A stretch of DNA of 8,678 bases from Thermoplasmatota archaeon (GCA_022709105.1 JAKIXL010000021.1:294-8971), one strand, 5' to 3'. Shown: positions 1 to 5,689, counted from the first letter of the stretch. Notes: generated by a model not told the origin, from the sequence alone. Program-made: numbers and translations.

Positions 1-45
1 CGGTCCTCCATCCATAATTGGCTATTTGAGCTGATAGCTAGCGGA

Positions 46-62
46 ATGTAAATAAAAAATGG
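46..62 (-). terminator. U-rich archaeal-type terminator after the solute-binding protein gene
   Basis: On the minus strand, 17 bases past the stop codon, there is a run of six T followed by ATTTACATT. Archaeal RNA polymerase terminates at such U-rich tracts without needing a hairpin, and no convincing hairpin precedes it. The placement just after the gene supports the call; function is inferred. Confidence 0.55.
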
Positions 63-78
63 AATGGGTTTGGCCGCT

Positions 79-1011
79 TTAAGGGAACAGCTCGGGATGG
101 AACCATTTTGCAAGCTGCTCCAGCGCGTCAATGACCCGTGGGCTCGTGGTGAGGGTGGTCCCGTCGATGCGATAGATCTTGTCCTCGGACACTGCGGTCA
201 CAGACGGACCGAGCGTCGACCTGAGCTCGTCGTTGGTCTTGGAGCTTTGGTTCTCGATCACGATGATGTCGGGGTTCTTCTCCAGGATGCTCTCGGTGGA
301 GGCCTTCCAGTTACCGGTGCCGTTGTTGAAGATGTTCGATCCGCCGGCCATCTCGATAAGGTCGTTGCTCATAGTGCCGTTTCCAACGGTCTGGCCTCCC
401 TTGCTCATAAGCTCCAGGTAAACCTTGGGCCTTTCCGATGCGGGAATGTCGGCGGTCTTCTGGACCACGGCGTCGATGCGGGTTTGAATGCCTGCGACCA
501 TCTGCTGGGCCTTGGCCTTCTCGCCGATAGCCTCTCCCATGACCTCTATGGTGTGCAGGATAGTGGTCACGTTCTTAGGATAGAACGCTGCCACCGAAAT
601 GTTGGAGTTCTCCATGTTCTCGATGAAGGCCGAGTACATGTTGAAGTTCCAAATGACCACCAGGTCTGGGTCCAGGGCCATGATCGATTCCACACCCAGG
701 GAGCTCACTCCGCCTAGGTTGGTGATGCCGTCGCCATCGCTTAGCAGCCAAGCCGAGGAACTGTCCACCGCCACCACGCGGTCCTTGGCGCCAAGGTCGA
801 ACGCGATCTCAGTGAACGCCGAGCCGAGACTTATTATGCGCTTAGGTGCGGCGGTGAGATTTATGGTCTTCCCACGGTCGTCGGTGAAGGAAATATCGCC
901 GGCGATGTTCTCGTTGTTCCCCCCTTTGTTCAATAACAGCATGGCTGCGGCCGCGCTGGCTATTACCAGGACTGCGATGACCGCAACAACCAATATCGCT
1001 CTTTTGTTCAT
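79..1011 (-). CDS. ABC transporter solute-binding protein, cobalamin/iron-siderophore class (BtuF/FecB-like), membrane-anchored
   Basis: This 310-residue protein should capture a metal chelate or corrinoid outside the cell and pass it to an ABC permease. Residues 3-27 are a hydrophobic segment after a Lys-Arg start. No lipobox cysteine is visible, so it is probably an uncleaved anchor or a plain signal peptide. The two-lobed fold of the family (PF01497) begins near residue 55 with the PKRIISLGSAFTEIAFDLGA-type motif. Glu68 matches the glutamate that contacts the permease in BtuF, and Glu240 in the second lobe precedes a typical NPDIIVIE strand. The ATG at 1011 is chosen because it starts the signal segment directly, and AAAGGGGATC lies just upstream as a weak ribosome site. 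An in-frame extension to 1137 would put charged, low-complexity sequence before the signal. No permease or ATPase gene is in view. The ligand cannot be told from sequence: corrinoid and ferric chelate are both possible. Confidence 0.88.
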   Translation of the reverse strand: MNKRAILVVAVIAVLVIASAAAAMLLLNKGGNNENIAGDISFTDDRGKTINLTAAPKRIISLGSAFTEIAFDLGAKDRVVAVDSSSAWLLSDGDGITNLGGVSSLGVESIMALDPDLVVIWNFNMYSAFIENMENSNISVAAFYPKNVTTILHTIEVMGEAIGEKAKAQQMVAGIQTRIDAVVQKTADIPASERPKVYLELMSKGGQTVGNGTMSNDLIEMAGGSNIFNNGTGNWKASTESILEKNPDIIVIENQSSKTNDELRSTLGPSVTAVSEDKIYRIDGTTLTTSPRVIDALEQLAKWFHPELFP

Positions 1012-1031
1012 GTGATCCCCTTTATCGTTCG

Positions 1032-1052
1032 ATGGGGGCATGCCGCCCCCAT
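1032..1052 (-). promoter_or_regulatory. Perfect 8-bp hairpin/dyad in the leader of the solute-binding protein gene
   Basis: ATGGGGGC and GCCCCCAT are exact inverse complements separated by five bases. The element lies about 20 bases before the ATG and after the predicted transcription start near 1061, so it would be in the mRNA leader as a very stable G+C stem. It could be a repressor operator (21-bp dyad) or an RNA structure that limits ribosome access. Neither role is shown. It matches no riboswitch that I recognise. Confidence 0.45.
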
Positions 1053-1082
1053 TGACATGCCTTTGAGGGAGGGGGAGCGAAG

Positions 1083-1091
1083 AATAAAAAT
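1083..1091 (-). promoter_or_regulatory. Probable TATA box for the solute-binding protein gene
   Basis: On the minus strand the sequence reads CATTTTTATTC, an A/T-rich island in a G+C-rich gap. A start about 26 bases downstream would fall near 1061 and give a leader of roughly 50 bases that contains the 8-bp hairpin. Read on the plus strand, the same island (AATAAAAAT) could also serve panD, with a start near 1113. The call rests on composition and spacing only. Confidence 0.45.
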
Positions 1092-1175
1092 GTTCTGCAA
1101 CCTGGCAGGGACCATGCCCGGCGTCTCGACGCGGCATGGGAAAGCTTCTTGAGCTTGTGCAACATCCTCGACAAC

Positions 1176-1535
1176 ATGCGCAGCGTCCTCCGTGGAAAGA
1201 TCCACCGTGCCACGGTCACCCATGCCGACCCAGATTATGTCGGCAGCATCATTATAGACCAGGCTCTGCTGGATGACGCGGACATTTGGCCGGGAGAGAA
1301 GGTACTGATTTCGGACGTCAACAACGGAGCGAGGTTCGAGACCTACACGGTGTCCGGGGAGAGAGGTTCAGGCGTCATATGCGTAAACGGGGCGGCGGCC
1401 CATCTTGTCCGCCTCGGGGACAAGGTCATCATAATGGCCTTTGAGCTGACCGATCGCCCCATCGAGCCTCGGATAGTACTGGTGGATGATAACAACTGCC
1501 GGACGAGGGTCCTTCGGGCCCCTGGACCAGGATGA
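1176..1535 (+). CDS. panD: Aspartate 1-decarboxylase, pyruvoyl-dependent (PanD)
   Basis: PanD converts L-aspartate to beta-alanine for pantothenate and CoA synthesis. The 119-residue product matches the small bacterial-type family over its whole length. It opens with [18 protein letters not shown], followed by Y21-V-G23-S24. Cleavage between Gly23 and Ser24 would yield the beta chain and an alpha chain with an N-terminal pyruvoyl group. Other recognisable active-site positions are Lys8, Arg53, Thr56, Tyr57 and Asn71 in the VNGAAAH motif. The ATG at 1176 is chosen because it aligns with the family N-terminus to within one residue. A TTG at 1149 would add nine unconserved residues. No clear ribosome site precedes the ATG. 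rnhA begins 4 bases after the stop, so the two are probably co-transcribed. Most archaea studied make beta-alanine with an unrelated PLP enzyme (the MfnA/GAD-like family), so this gene may have come from bacteria. Confidence 0.93.
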   Translation: MRSVLRGKIHRATVTHADPDYVGSIIIDQALLDDADIWPGEKVLISDVNNGARFETYTVSGERGSGVICVNGAAAHLVRLGDKVIIMAFELTDRPIEPRIVLVDDNNCRTRVLRAPGPG

Positions 1536-1539
1536 TCCC

Positions 1540-1977
1540 GTGAAGCTCAAGGCCTACACAGATGGCGGCTCAAGGGGCAATCCCGGACCCGCGGCCTTCG
1601 CCCTGGTCATTACCGATGAGAGCGGGAGCATAATCAAAGAGTACGGTCGGTATCTGGGAAGGATGACCAACAACGAGGCCGAGTACAACGGCGCCATCGC
1701 CGCCCTCAAAGAGGCGCTTGCTCTCGGCGCGGACGAGATAGATGTATTCAGCGATTCTGAGGTTATGGTCCGCCAGGTGAACGGCGTGTATAGATGCAAG
1801 GCGGCCAATCTTCAGCCCTTTCTTGATCAGGTACGCGAACTGAGGTCCAAGTTCAAGCGCTCGTCCTTCTTTAACGTGCCCCGGGACCACCCCATGGTCT
1901 TCCGTGCTGATCGGCTGCTCAACGAGGAGCAGGACACCATGAGGTCACTGCAGCCCCGGGGCAGGCCCAATCCGTGA
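1540..1977 (+). CDS. rnhA: Ribonuclease HI
   Basis: RNase HI cuts the RNA strand of RNA-DNA hybrids, for example primers and R-loops. The 145-residue protein has the full DEDD metal-binding set: Asp8 in YTDGGSRGNPG, Glu48 in the TNNEAEYNG motif, Asp72 in FSDSE, and Asp124 in the C-terminal ADRLLNE helix. It lacks the basic protrusion of E. coli RNase HI, as is usual for archaeal and short bacterial forms. The GTG at 1540 is chosen because it places the first beta strand (VKLKAYTDGG) right at the N-terminus and lies 4 bases after the panD stop, with AGGATGAT just upstream as a possible ribosome site. An ATG at 1486 would overlap panD by 50 bases and add 18 residues of low-complexity sequence. 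The last 15 or so residues are poorly conserved tail. Confidence 0.92.
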   Translation: MKLKAYTDGGSRGNPGPAAFALVITDESGSIIKEYGRYLGRMTNNEAEYNGAIAALKEALALGADEIDVFSDSEVMVRQVNGVYRCKAANLQPFLDQVRELRSKFKRSSFFNVPRDHPMVFRADRLLNEEQDTMRSLQPRGRPNP

Positions 1978-2034
1978 CCGTCTGCCATTTGCAAAGAGGC
2001 TTGATGAACAGCATGCCTGCTTGCATCTCTATCG

Positions 2035-2150
2035 TTAAGCCCTGTGGGCGACCGCCAGCAGGTCGCGATCCAGAGCAAATCGCCTTTCCTTGTAATACGT
2101 AGCATAGGTACACCCTATGATGTCCTTTCCCCTCCCTCACAGGGCCTTAA
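2035..2150 (+). other. Cluster of complementary segments, possible structured RNA or leader element
   Basis: TTAAGCCCTGTG (2035-2046) is complementary to CACAGGGCCTTAA (2138-2150) with one bulged base. Inside this closing helix are two perfect 6-bp hairpins: GCGACC/GGTCGC (2048-2053 with 2061-2066) and CATAGG/CCTATG (2103-2108 with 2114-2119). A weaker GCGAT/ATCGC pair competes with the first. Together they could form a multi-branched fold. The element lies after rnhA and 58 bases before a small ORF, so it could be a 3' UTR element, an independent RNA or a leader. All stems are nearly pure Watson-Crick, so the strand is not resolved. It resembles no family that I can name, and the 17-base CATAGG dyad could equally be a protein operator. 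Confidence 0.3.
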
Positions 2151-2207
2151 CATCAGCACGATATTGAACGCCGTGCCCTTAAGCGGCCCAATAGTGTCGG
2201 AGGGGGC

Positions 2208-2333
2208 ATGATCTTTGTCGGGAACGTTCTGGGGCCCGGCGGACCAGAGGGGCAGAGCTGGAATGAGGTACAGAAGGGAAATGAGGAGGCCATGAAGCAA
2301 CATTCAGGATGCGCGTTCTGCTTAGATGCTTAG
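2208..2333 (+). CDS. Possible small protein, 41 residues, C-terminal HxxCxxC
   Basis: This is an unrecognised short ORF. It begins with ATG preceded by CGGAGGGGGC, a strong Shine-Dalgarno four bases from the start, and it ends at TAG. The product starts with a hydrophobic MIFVGNVLGPGG segment. A charged, probably helical middle (WNEVQKGNEEAMKQ) follows, and it ends in HSGCAFCLDA, where His32, Cys35 and Cys38 could help bind a metal or form a disulfide. About two thirds of third codon positions are G or C, similar to the larger genes. A hairpin with a T-rich tail follows five bases after the stop, as expected for a stand-alone unit. No homolog is recognised. An overlapping minus-strand frame (2115-2303) is also open, so coding potential is not settled. 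Confidence 0.38.
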   Translation: MIFVGNVLGPGGPEGQSWNEVQKGNEEAMKQHSGCAFCLDA

Positions 2334-2337
2334 AGCT

Positions 2338-2356
2338 AGGCCGCAGGGCCTTTCTT
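2338..2356 (+). terminator. Terminator-like hairpin with T-rich tail after the small ORF
   Basis: AGGCC, a GCAG loop and GGCCT form a 5-bp stem, directly followed by TTCTT. It starts five bases after the TAG of the 41-residue ORF. The stem is short and the U tract is interrupted, so it is a modest terminator candidate on the plus strand. Confidence 0.4.
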
Positions 2357-2360
2357 GAAA

Positions 2361-2399
2361 CGGTTCCTCGACCTCACTTCTTGCGGGGGAACCGTGAGG
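2361..2399. repeat. Two overlapping, mutually exclusive inverted repeats
   Basis: CGGTTCCTC (2361-2369) pairs with GGGGGAACCG (2385-2394) over 9 bp including one wobble. CCTCAC (2372-2377) pairs perfectly with GTGAGG (2394-2399). The second 5' arm lies in the loop of the first helix, and the 3' arms share base 2394, so the two stems compete. The repeats lie just before the TATA box at 2411-2420, so they could be protein-binding sites for that promoter. Read on the minus strand, the longer hairpin is followed by TTTC and could end a short transcript. Function is unknown. Confidence 0.4.
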
Positions 2400-2410
2400 C
2401 TATTACATAA

Positions 2411-2420
2411 CTTTATATAG
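2411..2420 (+). promoter_or_regulatory. Archaeal TATA box for the candidate small RNA
   Basis: CTTTATATAG is the best TATA box in the window, set in an A/T-rich stretch with ACATAA upstream where the TFB element would lie. Its centre is about 25.5 bases before 2441, where the 19-bp stem begins, which is the normal archaeal distance to a transcription start. The box is nearly symmetrical, so minus-strand initiation near 2389 is also possible. Confidence 0.6.
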
Positions 2421-2439
2421 AAGTGTATTATAGGCAATA

Positions 2440-2525
2440 TTAGTGCCTGGGGTCGGTGCCTCTACTCTCCTCCTATCAAGAGCTTTTTCCTCCGAATCCC
2501 CACCAAGCACCGGCCTCGGGCATTA
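2440..2525 (+). ncRNA. Candidate small RNA: 19-bp terminal stem with CCUCC (anti-Shine-Dalgarno) loop
   Basis: The 5' arm TAGTGCCTGGGGTCGGTGC (2441-2459) pairs without interruption with GCACCGGCCTCGGGCATTA (2507-2525): 15 Watson-Crick and 4 G-U pairs. The wobbles pair only in plus-strand RNA and would be A-C mismatches on the minus strand, so the structure has a direction. A TATA box sits at the right distance for initiation at the first stem base. The 47-base loop is pyrimidine-rich with two CCUCC motifs, at 2469-2473 and 2489-2493. The first is displayed in a 10-base loop closed by CTCT/AGAG (2465-2468 with 2479-2482). By analogy with C-rich-loop regulatory RNAs it could pair with Shine-Dalgarno sequences. 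UUCCUCCGA in the loop can form nine pairs with the ribosome site of the ORF at 2208. The 3' arm touches the hisS stop codon, and no clear U-tract terminator follows. It is not tRNA, 5S or SRP RNA by any feature that I can see. Confidence 0.5.
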
Positions 2526-3776
2526 CTGATCGCATCTTATCTCTGGGACGAGGTTCTCGATCGCCACCAGCCTCTGCTCGCCAGAGGCCATGTCCCTTAT
2601 TGCCACTGAGCCTTGGGCCAGTTCTTTCTCCCCTACGATCACTGCCCGCTGGGCATTGATGGAAGCAGCATATTTGAAGTTCTTAGAGATGCTGCGACCC
2701 ATCAGGTCAACCTCGGCGGATATGCCTTCCTGGCGCAGCCTGGCCGTGATCTTGAAGGCCTCGTCCTTCATCTTTTCGCTGACAGGGATCACGTAAGCGT
2801 CGATATGGTATGGTGGCGCCTCATATCCTTCCCGTTCGAGCGCGAGAAGGGTCCTGTCGAAGCCTATTCCAAAACCGGTGGAGAAGGTTCTCTCCCCACC
2901 GAACAGCTCGGTGAGCGAGTAGGAACCGCCGCCGCATATCTGTTTCTCCGCTCCCAGCACAGGGGCGTCCATCTCAAACACCAAGCCCGTGTAGTAGTCG
3001 AGGCCGCGAACGACGCCCAGGTCCACCTCCACATTGGTAAAGCCGTAATCGGACAGTATGCGGAAAACAGCTGCAAGGTGGTCCTTGGCCTCTCCGCTGA
3101 TCTTGTCCAAGGCCTCGACCGGACCGCGGGTCTTCGTGATCTCGATGATCCTCTCGACCTCCCCGGAGGAAATCCCGGCCTCTGCCATCCTGGCTTTAGC
3201 CTCTTCGTACTCTTTCTTGTCAAGCTTCTGCAGGATGGGGGGCGCCTGATCGGCGTCGATCCCGGCCTGGGCGAGCGCTCCGCGGAGGACGCCTATGTGA
3301 CCGATCCGGATGCTGTACTGCCTGAGGCCGACCCGCCTCATGATCGAGGCCGCGAGAGCGATGACCTCAGCGTCCGATTCAGGACCGGGGTTCCCTATCA
3401 GCTCTGCCCCGAACTGGTAGAACTCGCGAAAGCGGCCGGACTGCGGTCGCTCATAGCGGAAGCACTGGCCAAAATAGAACATCTTCAACGGACGTGGACA
3501 GTTGGTGAGCTCGTTGACAAAGAACCTCATTGCCGGAGCGGTCAGCTCGGGCCGGAGCGAGATCTCCCTGCCGCCCTTGTCCTGGAAGGCGTAGATCTCT
3601 TCTACCACGTTCGGGCCGGACTTGATGGTGAAGAGCTCGGTATGTTCGAAGATGGGCGTGGAGATCTCACGGAAGCCGAACAGCGCGGCCTCCCGGCGCA
3701 TCATGCTCTCCAGACATCTCCTTTTTTCCATCTCCTGTGGGCCGAAGTCTCGGGTTCCCCGTGGCCTTTGGATCAT
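2523..3776 (-). CDS. hisS: Histidyl-tRNA synthetase
   Basis: This class II synthetase charges tRNA-His with histidine in the cytoplasm. The 417-residue protein is of normal length. Motif 1 lies near residues 35-60 (ISTPIFEHTELF). Motif 2 spans about 104-127 (CFRYERPQSGRFREFYQFGAE). The histidine-specific loop RGLDYYTG is at 257-264, motif 3 STGFGIGFDR at 299-308, and the anticodon-binding domain runs from about 325 to the end. The ATG at 3776 is preferred over an in-frame TTG at 3785. A TTTTATAA box on the minus strand lies 25 bases upstream and would start transcription at the ATG itself, giving a leaderless mRNA, and the family N-terminus (IQRPRGTRDF) begins here. The stop codon overlaps the last three bases of the candidate small RNA on the other strand. 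A divergent gene lies across a 101-base gap. Confidence 0.96.
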   Translation of the reverse strand: MIQRPRGTRDFGPQEMEKRRCLESMMRREAALFGFREISTPIFEHTELFTIKSGPNVVEEIYAFQDKGGREISLRPELTAPAMRFFVNELTNCPRPLKMFYFGQCFRYERPQSGRFREFYQFGAELIGNPGPESDAEVIALAASIMRRVGLRQYSIRIGHIGVLRGALAQAGIDADQAPPILQKLDKKEYEEAKARMAEAGISSGEVERIIEITKTRGPVEALDKISGEAKDHLAAVFRILSDYGFTNVEVDLGVVRGLDYYTGLVFEMDAPVLGAEKQICGGGSYSLTELFGGERTFSTGFGIGFDRTLLALEREGYEAPPYHIDAYVIPVSEKMKDEAFKITARLRQEGISAEVDLMGRSISKNFKYAASINAQRAVIVGEKELAQGSVAIRDMASGEQRLVAIENLVPEIRCDQ

Positions 3777-3797
3777 CGCGGTCAAGATGGGGCGGCG

Positions 3798-3805
3798 TTA
3801 TAAAA
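3798..3805 (-). promoter_or_regulatory. hisS: TATA box for leaderless hisS, possibly bidirectional
   Basis: The minus strand reads TTTTATAA, centred about 25 bases before the hisS ATG, so transcription should begin at or within a base or two of the start codon. The element is nearly symmetrical and is the only good TATA box between hisS and the divergent gene. It may therefore also fire rightward, with a start near 3827 and a leader of about 50 bases. Confidence 0.6.
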
Positions 3806-3877
3806 TCATTTCTTATCCTGCCCCTGGCCATTGAGCGGAAATGCTTTAGCCCGAACTTCCGATACGGTCAGGATAGC

Positions 3878-4504
3878 ATGGGTGAAGCGGCATCGGGCGG
3901 AGGAAGGGCCGTTGAGGAGCGGGGCAATGGAAGGCTCGTCACGTCCCGCCCCCCTGAGCTCAAGGTGGTAATGGTGGCGGAAAGCCCATCGTCGGGGCTG
4001 ATGACCATATTCGAGGCATGCAGTACCTTTGATGATGAGTCGGCCCGCCGCATGATCTTCGCCGCGGGCGAGCCTGGCCGGCTCCTGGTCCGGGTGCAGC
4101 ACTTCCTTAGAGAGATGCAGGACGCTCATTATGAGGAGAAGATGAGACAGTTGTTCAAGCTGTTCCGGTTCGGCCATCTGATATATCTGAACCCTTGTGC
4201 AGGAGAGGAGCGCATGACCTCTCGAACGCAGGACGCTGCCCGTAGGGAGATGGACGATGTCCTTAGCCAGGGGGTCCGGGCGGTCGTGGCCTTCGGAGAC
4301 CTGGCCAAGAACTGGGTCCGCACGAACTTTCCACCCGAAGGCCTTGTGGTCGTCTTCCTGCCCCAGCCGTCCAATCACATCTCAAGCTGGTTTCCCTCCT
4401 TTCTGGAGAGGACCGCCAGGGAACGCGGGAGCGACGCCCTGGCCGTCCGTGACGCCATGGCGGTGCAGATCGATAAGCTGGTCCGTCTGTGCTCTGAACT
4501 ATGA
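3878..4504 (+). CDS. Uracil-DNA-glycosylase-fold-like protein, function uncertain
   Basis: This 208-residue protein shows the order of motifs expected of the uracil-DNA glycosylase superfamily, in divergent form. KVVMVAESPSSG (29-40) sits where motif A (G-E-x-P-G or similar) would be. LIYLNPC (101-107) corresponds to the strand before the product-binding region. VVAFGDLAKNW (136-146) resembles the 'valG..A' strand, and FLPQPSNHISSW (160-171) lies at the place of the HPSP-type loop. The canonical catalytic residues are not clearly kept and no four-cysteine iron-sulfur set is present, so it may be a non-glycosylase member or a different enzyme. The ATG at 3878 is chosen because upstream codons run into the hisS promoter, and a weak AGGATA precedes it. 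The first 25 residues look unstructured. The 3' end overlaps the convergent PLP-enzyme gene by six bases. Confidence 0.55.
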   Translation: MGEAASGGGRAVEERGNGRLVTSRPPELKVVMVAESPSSGLMTIFEACSTFDDESARRMIFAAGEPGRLLVRVQHFLREMQDAHYEEKMRQLFKLFRFGHLIYLNPCAGEERMTSRTQDAARREMDDVLSQGVRAVVAFGDLAKNWVRTNFPPEGLVVVFLPQPSNHISSWFPSFLERTARERGSDALAVRDAMAVQIDKLVRLCSEL

Positions 4505-5689
4505 GCACGCGGACCGCAGCGCCTGGTCGAGATCATCCTTCAGGTCCTCGGCGTCCTCGATCCCTACAGACAAGCGGATGAGCGAGTCCTTGATCCCTAA
4601 CCTCGCCCGCTCCTCCGGCGGCAACGAGGAATGGGAGGTGTTGAGAGGCATGCTCGCCAGGCTCTCCACCCCTCCCAAGCTGGTAGCCATCTTGATCAGC
4701 TCCATCGACCTGATGGTCCGCTCTGCCGCCATCCTGCCGCCCCTGACCTCAAAGCTCATCATGCCCCCAAAACCGCTCATAAGCCGCCTCGCCAGCGAAT
4801 GCTGGGGATGGCTCTCCAGACCAGGATAGTGGACCCTGTCGACCAGGGGATGGTCCTCAAGGAACTCGGCGATGGCCGCTGCGTTCTCGTTGTGGCGCCC
4901 CACCCTCAACGCCAGGGTCTTCATGCCCCTCTCCAACAGGAACGCCACCAGAGGGTCCGCGGAGCCGCCGAGCACGGTGCGCTTTTCCATCATCGGACCA
5001 AGGTCCAGGTCCCTGGTGGCGACCGAACCGGCCAAGAGGTCGGAGTGCCCCCCTAGGTACTTGGTCCCGCTCTCCAGGACCAGGTCGGCCCCGCTTTCCA
5101 GCGGCCTCTGGTTGATGGGGGTGGCGAAGGTGTTGTCCATGAACACAAGTGCACCCCTCTCATGGGCGGCCCGGATCACTTGAGGATAATCGACCAATTT
5201 CAACAGTGGGTTGGTCGGCGACTCCAACCATACCACCTTGGTCTGCGGGGCCATGGCATCGATCAAGGCCTCGGCATCGGCGGTAGGCGCGAACCTCACG
5301 TCGATGTCCAGCGGGGTCAGGTGATGACGGAGGAGGTTGTACGAGCCCCCATAGATGTCCTCCTGAGAGACCACCCGGTCGCCCGGCCTCAGGAAGGTGA
5401 GGAGTGCGGTCGATATCGCGGCCATCCCCGATGCGAAGAGCAGGCACCTCCTTCCTGACTCCAGTTCTGCGATCTTGCGCTCCGCCGCGACCACCGTGGG
5501 GTTGCCATGCCTGGTATAGATATAGGTCCCGTCCGGGACCTCGCCGTTCCAGGTGCGCCGGTCCGATGTCGGGAAAAAGAACGTGGACGATTGATATATC
5601 GGCGTATTGACCGCTCCGATCTCCCTGTCGATGTGCTCGCCCGAGTGCACGGATATCGTGGACAACCCTTTCTGACCGTTCATTTGCAT
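4499..5689 (-). CDS. Cys/Met-metabolism PLP enzyme (cystathionine gamma-synthase/gamma-lyase family)
   Basis: The 396-residue protein is a full-length member of the fold-type I PLP family that handles cystathionine, homocysteine and related thiols. The cofactor lysine is Lys210 in ESGTKYLGGHSD. Tyr58 and Arg60 (YTRHGNPT) should bind the phosphate of the neighbouring subunit's cofactor. Ser87-Gly88-Met89, the stacking Tyr113, Asp185 in FMDNTFATP and the substrate-carboxylate Arg372 (IRLSVGIED) are all in place. The usual MTH..IPPEER segment reads NTSHSSLPPEER, a mild variation. Sequence alone does not separate gamma-synthase, gamma-lyase and O-acetyl/succinyl-homoserine sulfhydrylase activity. 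It is the last gene of the arcC-GTPase-PLP enzyme array, 37 bases after the GTPase stop. A second ATG six bases further in is a possible alternative start, and neither has a strong ribosome site. Confidence 0.92.
   Translation of the reverse strand: MQMNGQKGLSTISVHSGEHIDREIGAVNTPIYQSSTFFFPTSDRRTWNGEVPDGTYIYTRHGNPTVVAAERKIAELESGRRCLLFASGMAAISTALLTFLRPGDRVVSQEDIYGGSYNLLRHHLTPLDIDVRFAPTADAEALIDAMAPQTKVVWLESPTNPLLKLVDYPQVIRAAHERGALVFMDNTFATPINQRPLESGADLVLESGTKYLGGHSDLLAGSVATRDLDLGPMMEKRTVLGGSADPLVAFLLERGMKTLALRVGRHNENAAAIAEFLEDHPLVDRVHYPGLESHPQHSLARRLMSGFGGMMSFEVRGGRMAAERTIRSMELIKMATSLGGVESLASMPLNTSHSSLPPEERARLGIKDSLIRLSVGIEDAEDLKDDLDQALRSACS

Noticed and set aside
1012..1137. 42-residue extension of the solute-binding protein
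   Set aside because: It would place charged sequence before the signal segment and would be read through the TATA box and the leader hairpin.
1995..2125. C/D-box guide RNA, from TTGATGA and TATGATG sequences
   Set aside because: No CTGA D-box is found at a suitable distance, and no paired C'/D' boxes are visible.
2115..2303. Minus-strand 62-codon frame with a signal-peptide-like N-terminus
   Set aside because: It has no ribosome site or promoter, a low-complexity C-terminal part, and conflicts with the plus-strand 41-codon ORF that has a strong Shine-Dalgarno. It cannot be fully excluded.
2361..2399. H-type pseudoknot formed by both stems at once
   Set aside because: The 3' arms share a base and leave no loop to span the 9-bp helix, so simultaneous formation is sterically unlikely. 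Alternative hairpins fit better.
2440..2525. tRNA, 5S or SRP RNA identity for the stem-loop, prompted by TCCGAATCCCC resembling a T-loop
   Set aside because: There is no cloverleaf, no GG pair in a D-loop, no 5' T-arm strand, and none of the conserved SRP or 5S motifs. The length is also wrong for 5S or SRP RNA.
2613..3803. Open 396-codon frame on the plus strand
   Set aside because: It lies wholly antisense to hisS, has no recognisable domain, and its openness is a by-product of the G+C-rich codon use of hisS.
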